From Chloroflexota bacterium (GTDB lineage: Bacteria > Chloroflexota > Dormibacteria > Dormibacterales > Dormibacteraceae), in NCBI GenBank assembly GCA_005880345.1, contig VBGE01000027.1, positions 1-6,368 on the forward strand: a DNA stretch of 6,368 nt, written 5' to 3'. The notes below the pieces were generated by a model. It made no database searches and was not told the origin of the DNA. It worked only from the letters and a program-made list of their open reading frames with translations. The position numbers and the translations under genes are program-made. Positions 1 to 5,381 of this stretch are shown here, piece after piece (the first letter of the stretch is position 1; each line of letters starts with the position of its first letter).

Positions 1-1174
1 CCAGGACGCGCTCGGTGAGCGTCTGGTCCTTGAGCTTCAGTGTTCCCGAGAAGAGAAATGCAGGCTCATAGAAGCTGTGGTCACCGGCCGGCACGAGCAC
101 GTAGACCAGCTCAGCCTGATCCAGCTGCACCGTCGGAACCGGGGTGGCACCGGCCGCCGCGCCGGAGGACGATGTGCCGACTGCAGAGCGCACAGCGTCG
201 TCCACCGAGATGATCTTGTAGTCGGCGCTGCCCAGGCTCACCGGCAGAAGCCCGGTTGCCAGCACCGGGCGGTTGGCGCTGAGGTCGACCTCGAGCCCGT
301 AGCGCGCGCCGTTGAAATCGACCAGGTAGGCGGGGCCGTAACCGCCCACGTCGAATTGCCGGTCGAACCGAACCTTGATCGGGTCGCCGCTGCTGTCGAC
401 CTCGACGGTATTGCTCCACTGCGGCACCAGGCTGTGCTGGGCCAGGAAGATGTTCGCCTGGTCCGCCGGTCCCGCCCCCGCCGCGTCTGTCGGCGGCATC
501 GCCAGCGAGGCGAAGATGAAATAGGCGGGGCTCGACGGCGGTGACGCAATTGTCCCGCGGACCTTCAGCGTGTAGTCCGCGGCGGTGTACATGCCCAGGA
601 ATCCCGACGGTCGGTCGCGCAGGACCGCGCCCAGGCCGGTGGCGAACTGGTCGGCCATGGCGGGCGAAGGCTCGCGATATCGGTAGACCGGCGCCGTCGT
701 GAAGTTGAGCGTCAGCTTTCCGGTCCAGGTGAACTGAACCGGTCCGCTGTAGGCGGGAACACCAGGCTGCTGAGTATTGCCTGCAGCCGGCGCGGTGCTT
801 TTCTGCCCGTTGAACACCGGAGTCGGCAGCTTGCCGAAGCTGCCCGCGTCGATCTGGCCCGGGGCACGCGCCGCCCCGCCGAAGCTCGAGGTCGCAGTGT
901 TTCCGCCACCGACGCCGAATCGCGCCACCAGCCCGACGAGCAGGGCGATGACGAGGAAGGCGGCGGCGGCGGCGAGCGGGACCGTCGGCACGGCACGGAT
1001 GCCTCCGATCAGGCCCGAGAGCGCATCGCGTAGACGGCTCGACGCGGGACGGCTGGACTGCATGCGCAGCCACAGCTCATCGTCGAAGCCCGGCCTCGGC
1101 CGAGTCGTCTCGAAGGCGTCGTCGAGCTGGCGCTGGAGAGCGGCGAGCTCGAGGTCTTCGTCGTTCTCGTTCAC
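1..1174 (-). CDS. Probable membrane-anchored anti-sigma / sensor protein, C-terminus cut by window edge
   Basis: The frame is open from a GTG at 1174-1172 to the left edge, giving about 390 residues with no stop. The start is chosen because GTGA overlaps the sigma factor stop (TGA 1173-1171) and a GAGGG lies 7 bases upstream, so translation is probably coupled. The first ~60 residues are charged and cytoplasmic, with a segment around residues 29-39 (FDDELWLRMQ) like the helical N-termini of anti-sigma factors. One membrane segment follows at about residues 63-85 (an alanine run then FLVIALLVGLV). The rest, about 300 residues, would be outside: a Gly/Ser/Pro/Gln linker (about 87-145), then a beta-rich part with alternating hydrophobics (FTWTGKLTLNF, YTLKVRGTI). 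I see no cysteines, so it is not a zinc anti-sigma (ZAS) type. The role is inferred from position and topology. I do not recognise the exported domain. It could instead be a lipid- or ligand-binding surface protein. Confidence 0.8.
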   Translation of the reverse strand, partial: MNENDEDLELAALQRQLDDAFETTRPRPGFDDELWLRMQSSRPASSRLRDALSGLIGGIRAVPTVPLAAAAAFLVIALLVGLVARFGVGGGNTATSSFGGAARAPGQIDAGSFGKLPTPVFNGQKSTAPAAGNTQQPGVPAYSGPVQFTWTGKLTLNFTTAPVYRYREPSPAMADQFATGLGAVLRDRPSGFLGMYTAADYTLKVRGTIASPPSSPAYFIFASLAMPPTDAAGAGPADQANIFLAQHSLVPQWSNTVEVDSSGDPIKVRFDRQFDVGGYGPAYLVDFNGARYGLEVDLSANRPVLATGLLPVSLGSADYKIISVDDAVRSAVGTSSSGAAAGATPVPTVQLDQAELVYVLVPAGDHSFYEPAFLFSGTLKLKDQTLTERVL

Positions 1175-1677
1175 ACGCCTTCCCTCTGGGCGGCTTCCTT
1201 CAACGCCTTCAGCGCTCGGTGGTACAGCATCTTGGCCGCGTCCTCGCTGCAGCTCATCAGCCTGCCGACCTCGTCGAAGCTCAGCCCCGAGTGGCGGAGC
1301 GAGATGGCGTCCCGCTGCCTCTCGGGCAGCTCCGCCACGCGCACCAGCAGCGCCTGGTACTGGATCCTCTCCTCGGCCTGCCCTGCCGGGTCCGCCTCGG
1401 CCATGGGCTGGTGCTCGATGGTCCTGCGCAATCGTTCGCGGCGGCCCTGGGCGCGGAAATGGTCGAGGGTCGCGTTGCGCGCGATGCGGAACAGCCACGC
1501 GGCGGGCGTGGTGTTGCGCGGCTCGAATCGCGGATATGCCTGGTAGGCGTTCATGAAGACCTGCGCCGTCACGTCCTCCGCGTCCGCGGACGTGCCGACC
1601 TGGGCCCGGACGTAGGCGTAGATCCGCCCCAGGTATTCGCGGTATAGGTCTTCGAACTCCGGCCGCGTGGCGTCCAA
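1171..1677 (-). CDS. ECF-type RNA polymerase sigma factor
   Basis: A 168-residue protein of the normal ECF sigma-factor length. Region 2 spans about residues 6-80: FEDLYREYLGRIYAYVRAQVG, then DAEDVTAQVFMNAY (2.1-2.2), then WLFRIARNATLDHFR (2.3-2.4, -10 recognition and melting). A short linker rich in Glu/Gln follows. Region 4 is about 107-160, with the helix-turn-helix LSFDEVGRLMSCSEDAAKM followed by LYHRALKALK (-35 recognition). It directs RNA polymerase to a small regulon, which the sequence does not reveal. The start is TTG at 1677. An ATG at 1688-1686 is out of frame and I saw no other usual start codon between the in-frame stop at 1746-1744 and this TTG. The gene overlaps the downstream membrane protein by four bases, the classic sigma/anti-sigma pairing. 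The upstream phosphodiesterase ends 66 bases away on the same strand, so read-through is possible. Confidence 0.95.
   Translation of the reverse strand: MDATRPEFEDLYREYLGRIYAYVRAQVGTSADAEDVTAQVFMNAYQAYPRFEPRNTTPAAWLFRIARNATLDHFRAQGRRERLRRTIEHQPMAEADPAGQAEERIQYQALLVRVAELPERQRDAISLRHSGLSFDEVGRLMSCSEDAAKMLYHRALKALKEAAQREGV
1178..1187 (-). promoter_or_regulatory. Ribosome binding site (AGAGGGAAGG) for the anti-sigma candidate
   Basis: This purine-rich run lies inside the last codons of the sigma factor gene; its GAGGG (1186-1182) ends 7 bases before the GTG at 1174. It fixes the start of the downstream gene and shows the organism does use Shine-Dalgarno sequences at operon-internal genes. Confidence 0.6.
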
Positions 1678-1686
1678 GGCCGGTTC

Positions 1687-1692
1687 ATCGTA
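1687..1692 (-). promoter_or_regulatory. Possible -10 element (TACGAT) of the sigma factor gene
   Basis: TACGAT fits the TANNNT pattern and ends 9 bases before the TTG start. A transcript starting about 7 bases downstream would have a leader of only a few bases. No Shine-Dalgarno is visible before the TTG. No convincing -35 or ECF-type -35 (GGAAC-like) was found in the 66-base gap, so this rests on one short motif. Confidence 0.3.
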
Positions 1693-1743
1693 TGGAAGCG
1701 CACCGTATTTGAGGCAACGCCGGGCTTGCGGGGGCTGTAACGG

Positions 1744-2502
1744 CTAGACCGTCGCCCAGTTGCGCAGCTCGGCTCCGACCTCCTTGGGACGGTTGCTGAA
1801 GATCGAGTCGGGCTTGCAGTAGCGGCACCAGGCGATCGCCGCCTCGTCGTCGACCGGCCACACCCCGACCGCGCCGCCGGCGTCGTGAACCTCCTTCACG
1901 ACATGCGGGTCGGCGGCGCCCCAGTGCGGCGAGTAAACGTCAGCGCCCACCTCGCGCAGCATTCTCGCCGGGTGCAACGGCTTTGCCCCCTCGAGGATGC
2001 CCACCTGCAAAGAGGGCTCCATCTTCTTGATCTGCTGGATCGAGCTGTGGTTGAAGGAGACGACCGCGCATTCGGGCACGGCTCCCAGCTGGCGCAGCAT
2101 GTTCAACAGCTTGTCCTCGAGGCCCTCATACAGTGGCGGCACCTGCTTCAGCTCGATGACGAGCCCGACCTTGCCGATGACGAGCTCGACGACCTCCTGC
2201 AGCAACGGGATCTTCTCGCCGTCGCCCGCATCCAGCTTGCGGAGCTCAGCCGCCGTGTGGTCACGGACGAGCCCGGTGCCGTTGGTCGTGCGTTCGAGGG
2301 TGTGGTCGTGGATGACGACGAGCCGCCCGTCCGACGACAGGTGGACGTCACATTCGATGAGGTCGCAGCCGACAGCCATCGCCGAGCGGAACGACCGCAT
2401 GGTGTTCTCCGGGTGCTCCGCGGGATTGCCCCGGTGACCGCCCAGCAGCGGCCTGCCCTCGTCGTGTGCAGCCTCGTAGCGCGCGCGGATAGGTAGAGTC
2501 AA
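1744..2502 (-). CDS. Glycerophosphodiester phosphodiesterase (GDPD family, UgpQ-like)
   Basis: A 252-residue cytoplasmic enzyme (no signal peptide or membrane segment) that should hydrolyse glycerophosphodiesters such as glycerophosphocholine to glycerol-3-phosphate and an alcohol. Family motifs are in order: GGHRGNPAEHPENT (21-34, catalytic His23, Arg24, metal ligand Glu32), IECDVHLSSDG (49-59, metal ligands Glu50 and Asp52), VIHDHTLERTTNGTG (63-77, second catalytic His65), IELK (116-119, Glu117), VSFNH (148-152) and the C-terminal GVWPVDD (213-219) and IFSNRP (234-239). The last two differ slightly from the usual VWTVN and I-x-TDxP. Length is normal. The start is TTG at 2502: an in-frame TGA lies three codons upstream and no later ATG precedes the catalytic motif. 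It is the first gene of a minus-strand run ahead of the sigma factor, divergent from the ATPase gene. A link to the sigma regulon is possible but not shown. Confidence 0.93.
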   Translation of the reverse strand: MTLPIRARYEAAHDEGRPLLGGHRGNPAEHPENTMRSFRSAMAVGCDLIECDVHLSSDGRLVVIHDHTLERTTNGTGLVRDHTAAELRKLDAGDGEKIPLLQEVVELVIGKVGLVIELKQVPPLYEGLEDKLLNMLRQLGAVPECAVVSFNHSSIQQIKKMEPSLQVGILEGAKPLHPARMLREVGADVYSPHWGAADPHVVKEVHDAGGAVGVWPVDDEAAIAWCRYCKPDSIFSNRPKEVGAELRNWATV

Positions 2503-2513
2503 TGCGCTCGGTC

Positions 2514-2519
2514 AGTCTA
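2514..2519 (-). promoter_or_regulatory. Possible -10 element (TAGACT) of the phosphodiesterase gene
   Basis: TAGACT (TANNNT pattern) ends 11 bases before the TTG start and would give a leader of about 5 bases. No Shine-Dalgarno is seen before the TTG. The upstream DNA at the expected -35 distance is a GC-rich run without a recognisable hexamer. Confidence 0.3.
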
Positions 2520-2587
2520 ACTGCGCGGCGGCGGGAATCTGGCGTCGAGCGATCGCGTCACCATCGAAGAGTTCGTGATTCCTTGTC

Positions 2588-2593
2588 TATAGT
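2588..2593 (+). promoter_or_regulatory. -10 element (TATAGT) of the ATPase gene; probably a leaderless transcript
   Basis: TATAGT differs from the consensus TATAAT at one position and is followed by exactly 6 bases and then the GTG start at 2600. Transcription normally starts about 7 bases after the hexamer, which would place the first mRNA base on the start codon. The only purine run (GGGG, 2597-2600) touches the start codon, too close to act as a Shine-Dalgarno. No clear -35 is seen at 17-18 bases upstream. Confidence 0.55.
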
Positions 2594-2599
2594 GCAGGG

Positions 2600-3997
2600 G
2601 TGGCCGTCGCGAAACCCCAGACCATCGGTGACCTGCGCGCCGGCGGGCACCGGCGAGAGACGGTCAAGCAGGAGATGCGCCGCAATCTGCTGACCCGCTT
2701 GCGCTCCGGCGAACCTCTGCTGCCCGGCATCGTCGGCTACGAAGAAACGGTCCTGCCGCAGCTTTCCAACGCGGTCATCTCGGGTCACGACGTGATCCTC
2801 CTCGGCGAGCGCGGCCAGGCGAAGAGCCGCATCATGCGGTCGCTCGTGAGTCTCCTCGACGACACCGTGCCGGTCATCGCCGGCTGCGAGGTCAACGATC
2901 ACCCCTTCGACCCGATCTGCCGCCGCTGCCTCGACCTCGTGGAGAAGAACGGCGACAGCGTGGAGATCGCGTGGATCGGGCGCGACCATCGCTATGGCGA
3001 GAAGCTGGCGACACCGGACATCTCGATCGCAGACCTCATCGGCGAGGTCGACCCGATCAAGGTGGCCGAGGGCCGCTATCTGGCCGACGAGCTCACCATC
3101 CATTACGGTCTGTTGCCGCGCACCAATCGCGGCATCTTCGGCATCAATGAGCTGCCTGACCTCGCTGAGCGCATCCAGGTCGGCCTGCTCAACATCATGG
3201 AAGAGAAGGACGTGCAGATTCGCGGCTATCGCGTGCGCCTGCCGCTCGACCTCTTCGTCATCGCGAGCGCGAACCCCGAGGACTACACGTCACGCGGCCG
3301 CATCATCACTCCGCTGAAGGACCGATTTGGTTCGCAGGTGCGCACGCACTACCCGCTGAGCGTCAGCGAAGAGATGCAGATCATGGAGGCCGAACGGCAT
3401 CCGGTCCCCGAGGATTTCGAGCTCGTGTTCCCGTCCTTTATGAAAGAGATCGTCGCCGAGCTCACTCATCTCGCGCGGCGAAGCCCTCACATCTCGCAGT
3501 CATCGGGCGTCTCGGTCCGCATGTCGATCGCGAACGTCGAGAACCTCGCGAGCAACGCCGTGCGGCGCGCGGCGCGCCTGGGCGAGTCGCTGGCGGTACC
3601 ACGTATCACCGACCTCGCGTTTCTCGCATCTTCGACGGCGGGACGCGTGGAGATCGAAGCACTCGACGAGGGCAAGGAGGAGCAGGTGCTCGGACGCCTC
3701 GAGCGCGGGGCCATCAGCTCGGTGTTCAGCAAGCACTTCTCCGCGTCGCAGTTCGAAGGGGTTGTTTCGCGATTCGAAGATGGAGCCATGCTCGAGGTCG
3801 GGGAGGGCATTTCGGCCCGTGCTTACACGCGGGCGATCGGCGACGTGCCCGAGATGCCGACGGCGCTGAAGAAGCTCGGCCTGCCGGACCGGCCGGAGGT
3901 GCGCGCGTCGGTGATCGAGTTCATCCTCGAGGGACTGCACCTGAACAAGCGGCTGAACAAGGACGAGGTCGAGGGCCGAGCGATCTACCGCCGCTAA
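2600..3997 (+). CDS. MoxR/magnesium-chelatase-like AAA+ ATPase (actinobacterial Rv0958-like type)
   Basis: A 465-residue cytoplasmic AAA+ protein. Features in order: N-terminal helical part (1-40); Walker A GERGQAKS (69-76, Lys75, with Ala74 where Gly is usual); an insertion with Cys96, Cys107 and Cys110 (C-x10-C-x2-C, a possible metal site); KLATPDISIADLIGEVDPIK (135-154, the loop typical of chelatase-like members); Walker B region RGIFGINELPDL (177-188), with Asn183 in place of the usual Asp before Glu184; sensor 1 ASANPEDY (222-229, Asn225); PLKDRFG (238-244, Arg242 a candidate arginine finger); then a helical lid. MoxR-type ATPases usually act with a VWA-domain partner to remodel or insert cofactors into proteins. 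From memory, Mycobacterium Rv0958 is a close type and sits beside a VWA-like gene. No such partner is in this window: the next gene is convergent. Annotation as a true magnesium chelatase or sigma-54 activator is not supported. Start GTG 2600 fits the promoter and the family N-terminus. Confidence 0.88.
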   Translation: MAVAKPQTIGDLRAGGHRRETVKQEMRRNLLTRLRSGEPLLPGIVGYEETVLPQLSNAVISGHDVILLGERGQAKSRIMRSLVSLLDDTVPVIAGCEVNDHPFDPICRRCLDLVEKNGDSVEIAWIGRDHRYGEKLATPDISIADLIGEVDPIKVAEGRYLADELTIHYGLLPRTNRGIFGINELPDLAERIQVGLLNIMEEKDVQIRGYRVRLPLDLFVIASANPEDYTSRGRIITPLKDRFGSQVRTHYPLSVSEEMQIMEAERHPVPEDFELVFPSFMKEIVAELTHLARRSPHISQSSGVSVRMSIANVENLASNAVRRAARLGESLAVPRITDLAFLASSTAGRVEIEALDEGKEEQVLGRLERGAISSVFSKHFSASQFEGVVSRFEDGAMLEVGEGISARAYTRAIGDVPEMPTALKKLGLPDRPEVRASVIEFILEGLHLNKRLNKDEVEGRAIYRR

Positions 3998-3999
3998 TT

Positions 4000-4081
4000 C
4001 CCCTCTCCCCTTCAGGGGAGCAATCAGTCGGCGCGGGTAGCGCGTCCTCAAGCGGCTTGCCGCCAGGGTCAGGGTGAGGGG
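4000..4081. repeat. Hairpin-rich REP-like intergenic element bounded by CCCCTC...GAGGGG
   Basis: This 82-base element fills almost the whole gap between the convergent ATPase and zinc-ribbon genes. Its ends are inverted (CCCCTC 4000-4005, GAGGGG 4076-4081, with weaker matching further in). Inside are three potential hairpins: CTCCCC-ttca-GGGGAG (4005-4020), GCGC-gggta-GCGC (4031-4043) and GCGG-cttg-CCGC (4052-4063). On the minus strand it begins CCCCTCACCCTGACCCT, a string I know from abundant intergenic palindromic repeats in many GC-rich bacterial genomes. Only one copy is in the window, so repetitiveness is inferred. Confidence 0.5.
4005..4020. terminator. Strong 6-bp stem hairpin after the ATPase stop; possible bidirectional terminator
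   Basis: CTCCCC-ttca-GGGGAG begins 8 bases after the ATPase stop codon and could form an all-Watson-Crick 6-bp, mostly G-C stem with a tetraloop. It lies between convergent genes, where termination is needed. No T tract follows on either strand, so it is not a classical intrinsic terminator. It may act with Rho or only protect the mRNA 3' end. Confidence 0.35.
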
Positions 4082-4093
4082 CCGAGATAGAAG

Positions 4094-4291
4094 CTACTTC
4101 TGGACGGCGTAGACCAGGATGAAGGCCACGACCATCGCGACCACGAGGAGGAAGAAGACCACCTCCACCCGAAGCGCCACCCTCACGAGCCGCCGCGCCC
4201 GTTGGGTACGCGTGCCGCATCTCTCGCAGTAAGCCGAGTCGGGGACAAGCTCCGCCCCGCACTTCTCGCATGCCGTCTGGACCGCAGCCAC
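4094..4291 (-). CDS. Small zinc-ribbon, single-pass membrane protein
   Basis: A 65-residue protein with a complete four-cysteine zinc ribbon at its N-terminus: Cys8-x2-Cys11 (CEKC) and Cys22-x2-Cys25 (CERC). An arginine-rich stretch (28-41) follows, then one strongly hydrophobic helix (about 43-62, VEVVFFLLVVAMVVAFILV), ending YAVQK. The positive-inside rule predicts a cytoplasmic ribbon and a C-terminus at or beyond the outer face. Proteins with this layout are common in Gram-positive and related bacteria and mostly uncharacterised. Start GTG 4291; the stop is TAG. The gene lies 21 bases downstream of the 158-residue membrane protein on the same strand, so it may be its operon partner, or have its own promoter (CATACT, 4304-4299). 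It is convergent with the ATPase. No enzymatic function can be assigned. Confidence 0.85.
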   Translation of the reverse strand: MAAVQTACEKCGAELVPDSAYCERCGTRTQRARRLVRVALRVEVVFFLLVVAMVVAFILVYAVQK

Positions 4292-4298
4292 GGCAACG

Positions 4299-4304
4299 AG
4301 TATG
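4299..4304 (-). promoter_or_regulatory. Weak possible -10 element (CATACT) for the zinc-ribbon gene
   Basis: CATACT matches four of six consensus positions and ends 7 bases before the GTG start. No Shine-Dalgarno is visible. The short gap to the upstream gene (21 bases) makes co-transcription an equally good explanation. Confidence 0.22.
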
Positions 4305-4312
4305 CGACGGCG

Positions 4313-4789
4313 TCAGTCGTGACAGGTGGCGAGCGCCTCGAACCTCGTGGCGCGGGAATCGATCGAGCGGGCGGTGTTGGCAGTGACGTGGATCGACCGG
4401 CCGCCCGCAATCTCATGGCCCTGCTGGCTCTCAAGCTCGTCGACCATCGCTCCTTTGCTGTCAAAGAAGCGGTAGTCGAACGTCAGGCTGTGGCACGTGG
4501 CAGAGCGCTTGTAATCGAACTCGATCTGTGTCGACGAGTCCATCTGGGCGTTGGACACGCCATCGCCGGCGTAAGGCGTCGTGACCCGCTGGAACAGCCT
4601 GTAGCCGCCGAACAGGACGACGCCGGCCACGAAGATGGCCAGGACGATGACGAGGCCGGAAGGGCGAGCCTTTGGCCGTCCAATTGGCTGCCAGGCCGCG
4701 CCGTTCCAGAAATGCGCGCCATCGGCCGACACCCACGCGGTCCCATCGAACTGCGCCGGTCTGCCGTCCGGGCCGAAAACCGCGGACAT
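4313..4789 (-). CDS. Single-pass membrane protein with N-terminal W-G-x-x-W (DUF2510-like) motif
   Basis: A 158-residue protein. The N-terminal ~36 residues contain two short tryptophan/aromatic hairpins, FDGTAWVSADG (14-24) and HFWNGAAWQPI (26-36), resembling the F/WDGxxW units of DUF2510-like domains at the cytoplasmic face of actinobacterial membrane proteins. A basic stretch (RPKARPSG) precedes one membrane helix (about 45-64, LVIVLAIFVAGVVLFGGYRLF). The remaining ~90 residues would be exported and look beta-rich (TQIEFDYKRS, LTFDYRFFDSKGAMVDELE). Two cysteines there, Cys99 and Cys156 (both TCH), could form a disulfide. This outer part resembles small FxLYD/DUF-type beta domains in layout, but I do not recognise it. 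The ATG at 4789 is chosen because the aromatic motif starts right after it. The same frame is open much further upstream, but that extension is only antisense to the DinB-like gene. It is divergent from that gene with 54 bases between starts. Confidence 0.82.
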   Translation of the reverse strand: MSAVFGPDGRPAQFDGTAWVSADGAHFWNGAAWQPIGRPKARPSGLVIVLAIFVAGVVLFGGYRLFQRVTTPYAGDGVSNAQMDSSTQIEFDYKRSATCHSLTFDYRFFDSKGAMVDELESQQGHEIAGGRSIHVTANTARSIDSRATRFEALATCHD

Positions 4790-4831
4790 GCCCCGAAATG
4801 TTGACGGCCTGGGACCCGTTTGCGACCCCGC

Positions 4832-4837
4832 TAACCT
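4832..4837 (+). promoter_or_regulatory. Possible -10 element (TAACCT) of the DinB-like operon; leaderless at ATG 4844
   Basis: TAACCT (TANNNT pattern) is followed by exactly 6 bases and then ATG 4844, the same geometry as before the ATPase gene. This favours ATG 4844 over the in-frame GTGs at 4838 and 4841. No Shine-Dalgarno is visible. A TTGACG at 4801-4806 is 25 bases upstream, too far to be its -35. Confidence 0.45.
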
Positions 4838-4843
4838 GTGGTG

Positions 4844-5371
4844 ATGGAACTCCAGGAAGAGATGTCCAGCGGGGACGTGGTCCTGCTGATGGGCTCGGTG
4901 CCGGAGCGGACCAGCGACCTCGTGTACTGGCTCGACGAGGCCCGCCTTCGCTACCGCCACGGCCCTGCGTTCCCCACGCTGGGCAGCCTCATCGCCCACC
5001 TGGTCGACTCGGCGGGCAAGGTCGACGCCCTGCTGCGCCACGCGCACCTGGACGGACAGAGGACCGCCGACGTGCGCGCGGCCATCGATCCCGGCCACGA
5101 CCAGGACCTGGGCGAGCCTCTGCAGGAGGCTCTCGACGATCTCGCCCGGGTCCGCCGGCGAACGGTCGACCTCCTGCACGGCTGGGGCAAGAACGAGTGG
5201 GAGCGCACGATCGACGACCCGCGCGGCGGCGACCTGACTCTCCTTGAGGTTTGCCGGCTGGTGGCCAGGCACGAGATGGGGCACATCGCCCAGATCCGCA
5301 ACCTGAGCGCCCTGCTGCCCGAGCCTCAGGACCTGGGCCCGATTCCACAGGTGGGCGCGAACGGCAAGTAA
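4844..5371 (+). CDS. DinB/YfiT-like four-helix metal-binding protein
   Basis: A 175-residue soluble protein. It shows the DinB-superfamily layout: a first helix with DLVYWLDEARLRYRHG, then PTLGSLIAHLVDSAGKVDALL (44-64) containing the first metal-ligand histidine, His52, and a late helix VCRLVARHEMGHIAQIRNL (136-154) with the H-x3-H pair His143/His147. These three histidines are the usual divalent-metal triad. Family members include thiol S-transferases using mycothiol or bacillithiol, and many proteins of unknown substrate; nothing here identifies the substrate. It is not DNA polymerase IV, which shares the DinB name. Length is normal for the family. Start ATG 4844 is preferred to GTG 4838 from promoter spacing; the difference is two residues. 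The EVE-domain gene follows after 10 bases, so the two are probably co-transcribed. Confidence 0.85.
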   Translation: MELQEEMSSGDVVLLMGSVPERTSDLVYWLDEARLRYRHGPAFPTLGSLIAHLVDSAGKVDALLRHAHLDGQRTADVRAAIDPGHDQDLGEPLQEALDDLARVRRRTVDLLHGWGKNEWERTIDDPRGGDLTLLEVCRLVARHEMGHIAQIRNLSALLPEPQDLGPIPQVGANGK

Positions 5372-5381
5372 TCTTCCGGAC

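Larger units (their letters stand above)
2503..2599. other. Divergent intergenic region between phosphodiesterase and ATPase genes
   Basis: These 97 bases must hold the promoters for both flanking genes. Two -10-like hexamers are seen, one on each strand (TAGACT minus, TATAGT plus). The only other structure is a perfect 8-base palindrome GCGATCGC at 2549-2556, roughly midway between the two start codons. It could be an operator, but a palindrome of this size is also expected by chance in GC-rich DNA. Confidence 0.4.

Noticed and set aside
961..975. GGC trinucleotide run (five repeats) as a microsatellite or phase-variable tract
   Set aside because: It encodes five alanines at the start of the membrane helix of the anti-sigma candidate, in frame and normal for hydrophobic segments in GC-rich genes; triplet changes would not shift the frame.
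111..1073. Minus-strand 320-residue frame as the gene after the sigma factor
   Set aside because: Its translation is Arg/Gly/Pro-rich with no domains. The frame starting at GTG 1174 gives a coherent protein with a membrane helix and beta-rich segments and has a proper overlap and ribosome binding site.
777..1556. Plus-strand 259-residue frame opposite the sigma factor and its partner
   Set aside because: Ala/Arg/Ser/Pro-rich shadow translation crossing two genes on the opposite strand; no recognisable motif.
2549..2556. GCGATCGC palindrome, identical to the core of cyanobacterial HIP1 repeats
   Set aside because: Only one copy noticed, in a genome that does not look cyanobacterial. An 8-base GC-rich palindrome is expected by chance, so it is kept only as a possible operator.
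2600..3997. Sigma-54 activator or true magnesium chelatase subunit for chlorophyll synthesis
   Set aside because: There is no GAFTGA loop or DNA-binding domain, and no chelatase D/H subunits or pigment genes nearby. The features fit the general MoxR/chelatase-like AAA+ group only.
4801..4837. TTGACG...TAACCT as a full -35/-10 promoter for the DinB-like gene
   Set aside because: The spacing is 25 bases, well outside the 16-19 accepted by housekeeping sigma factors.
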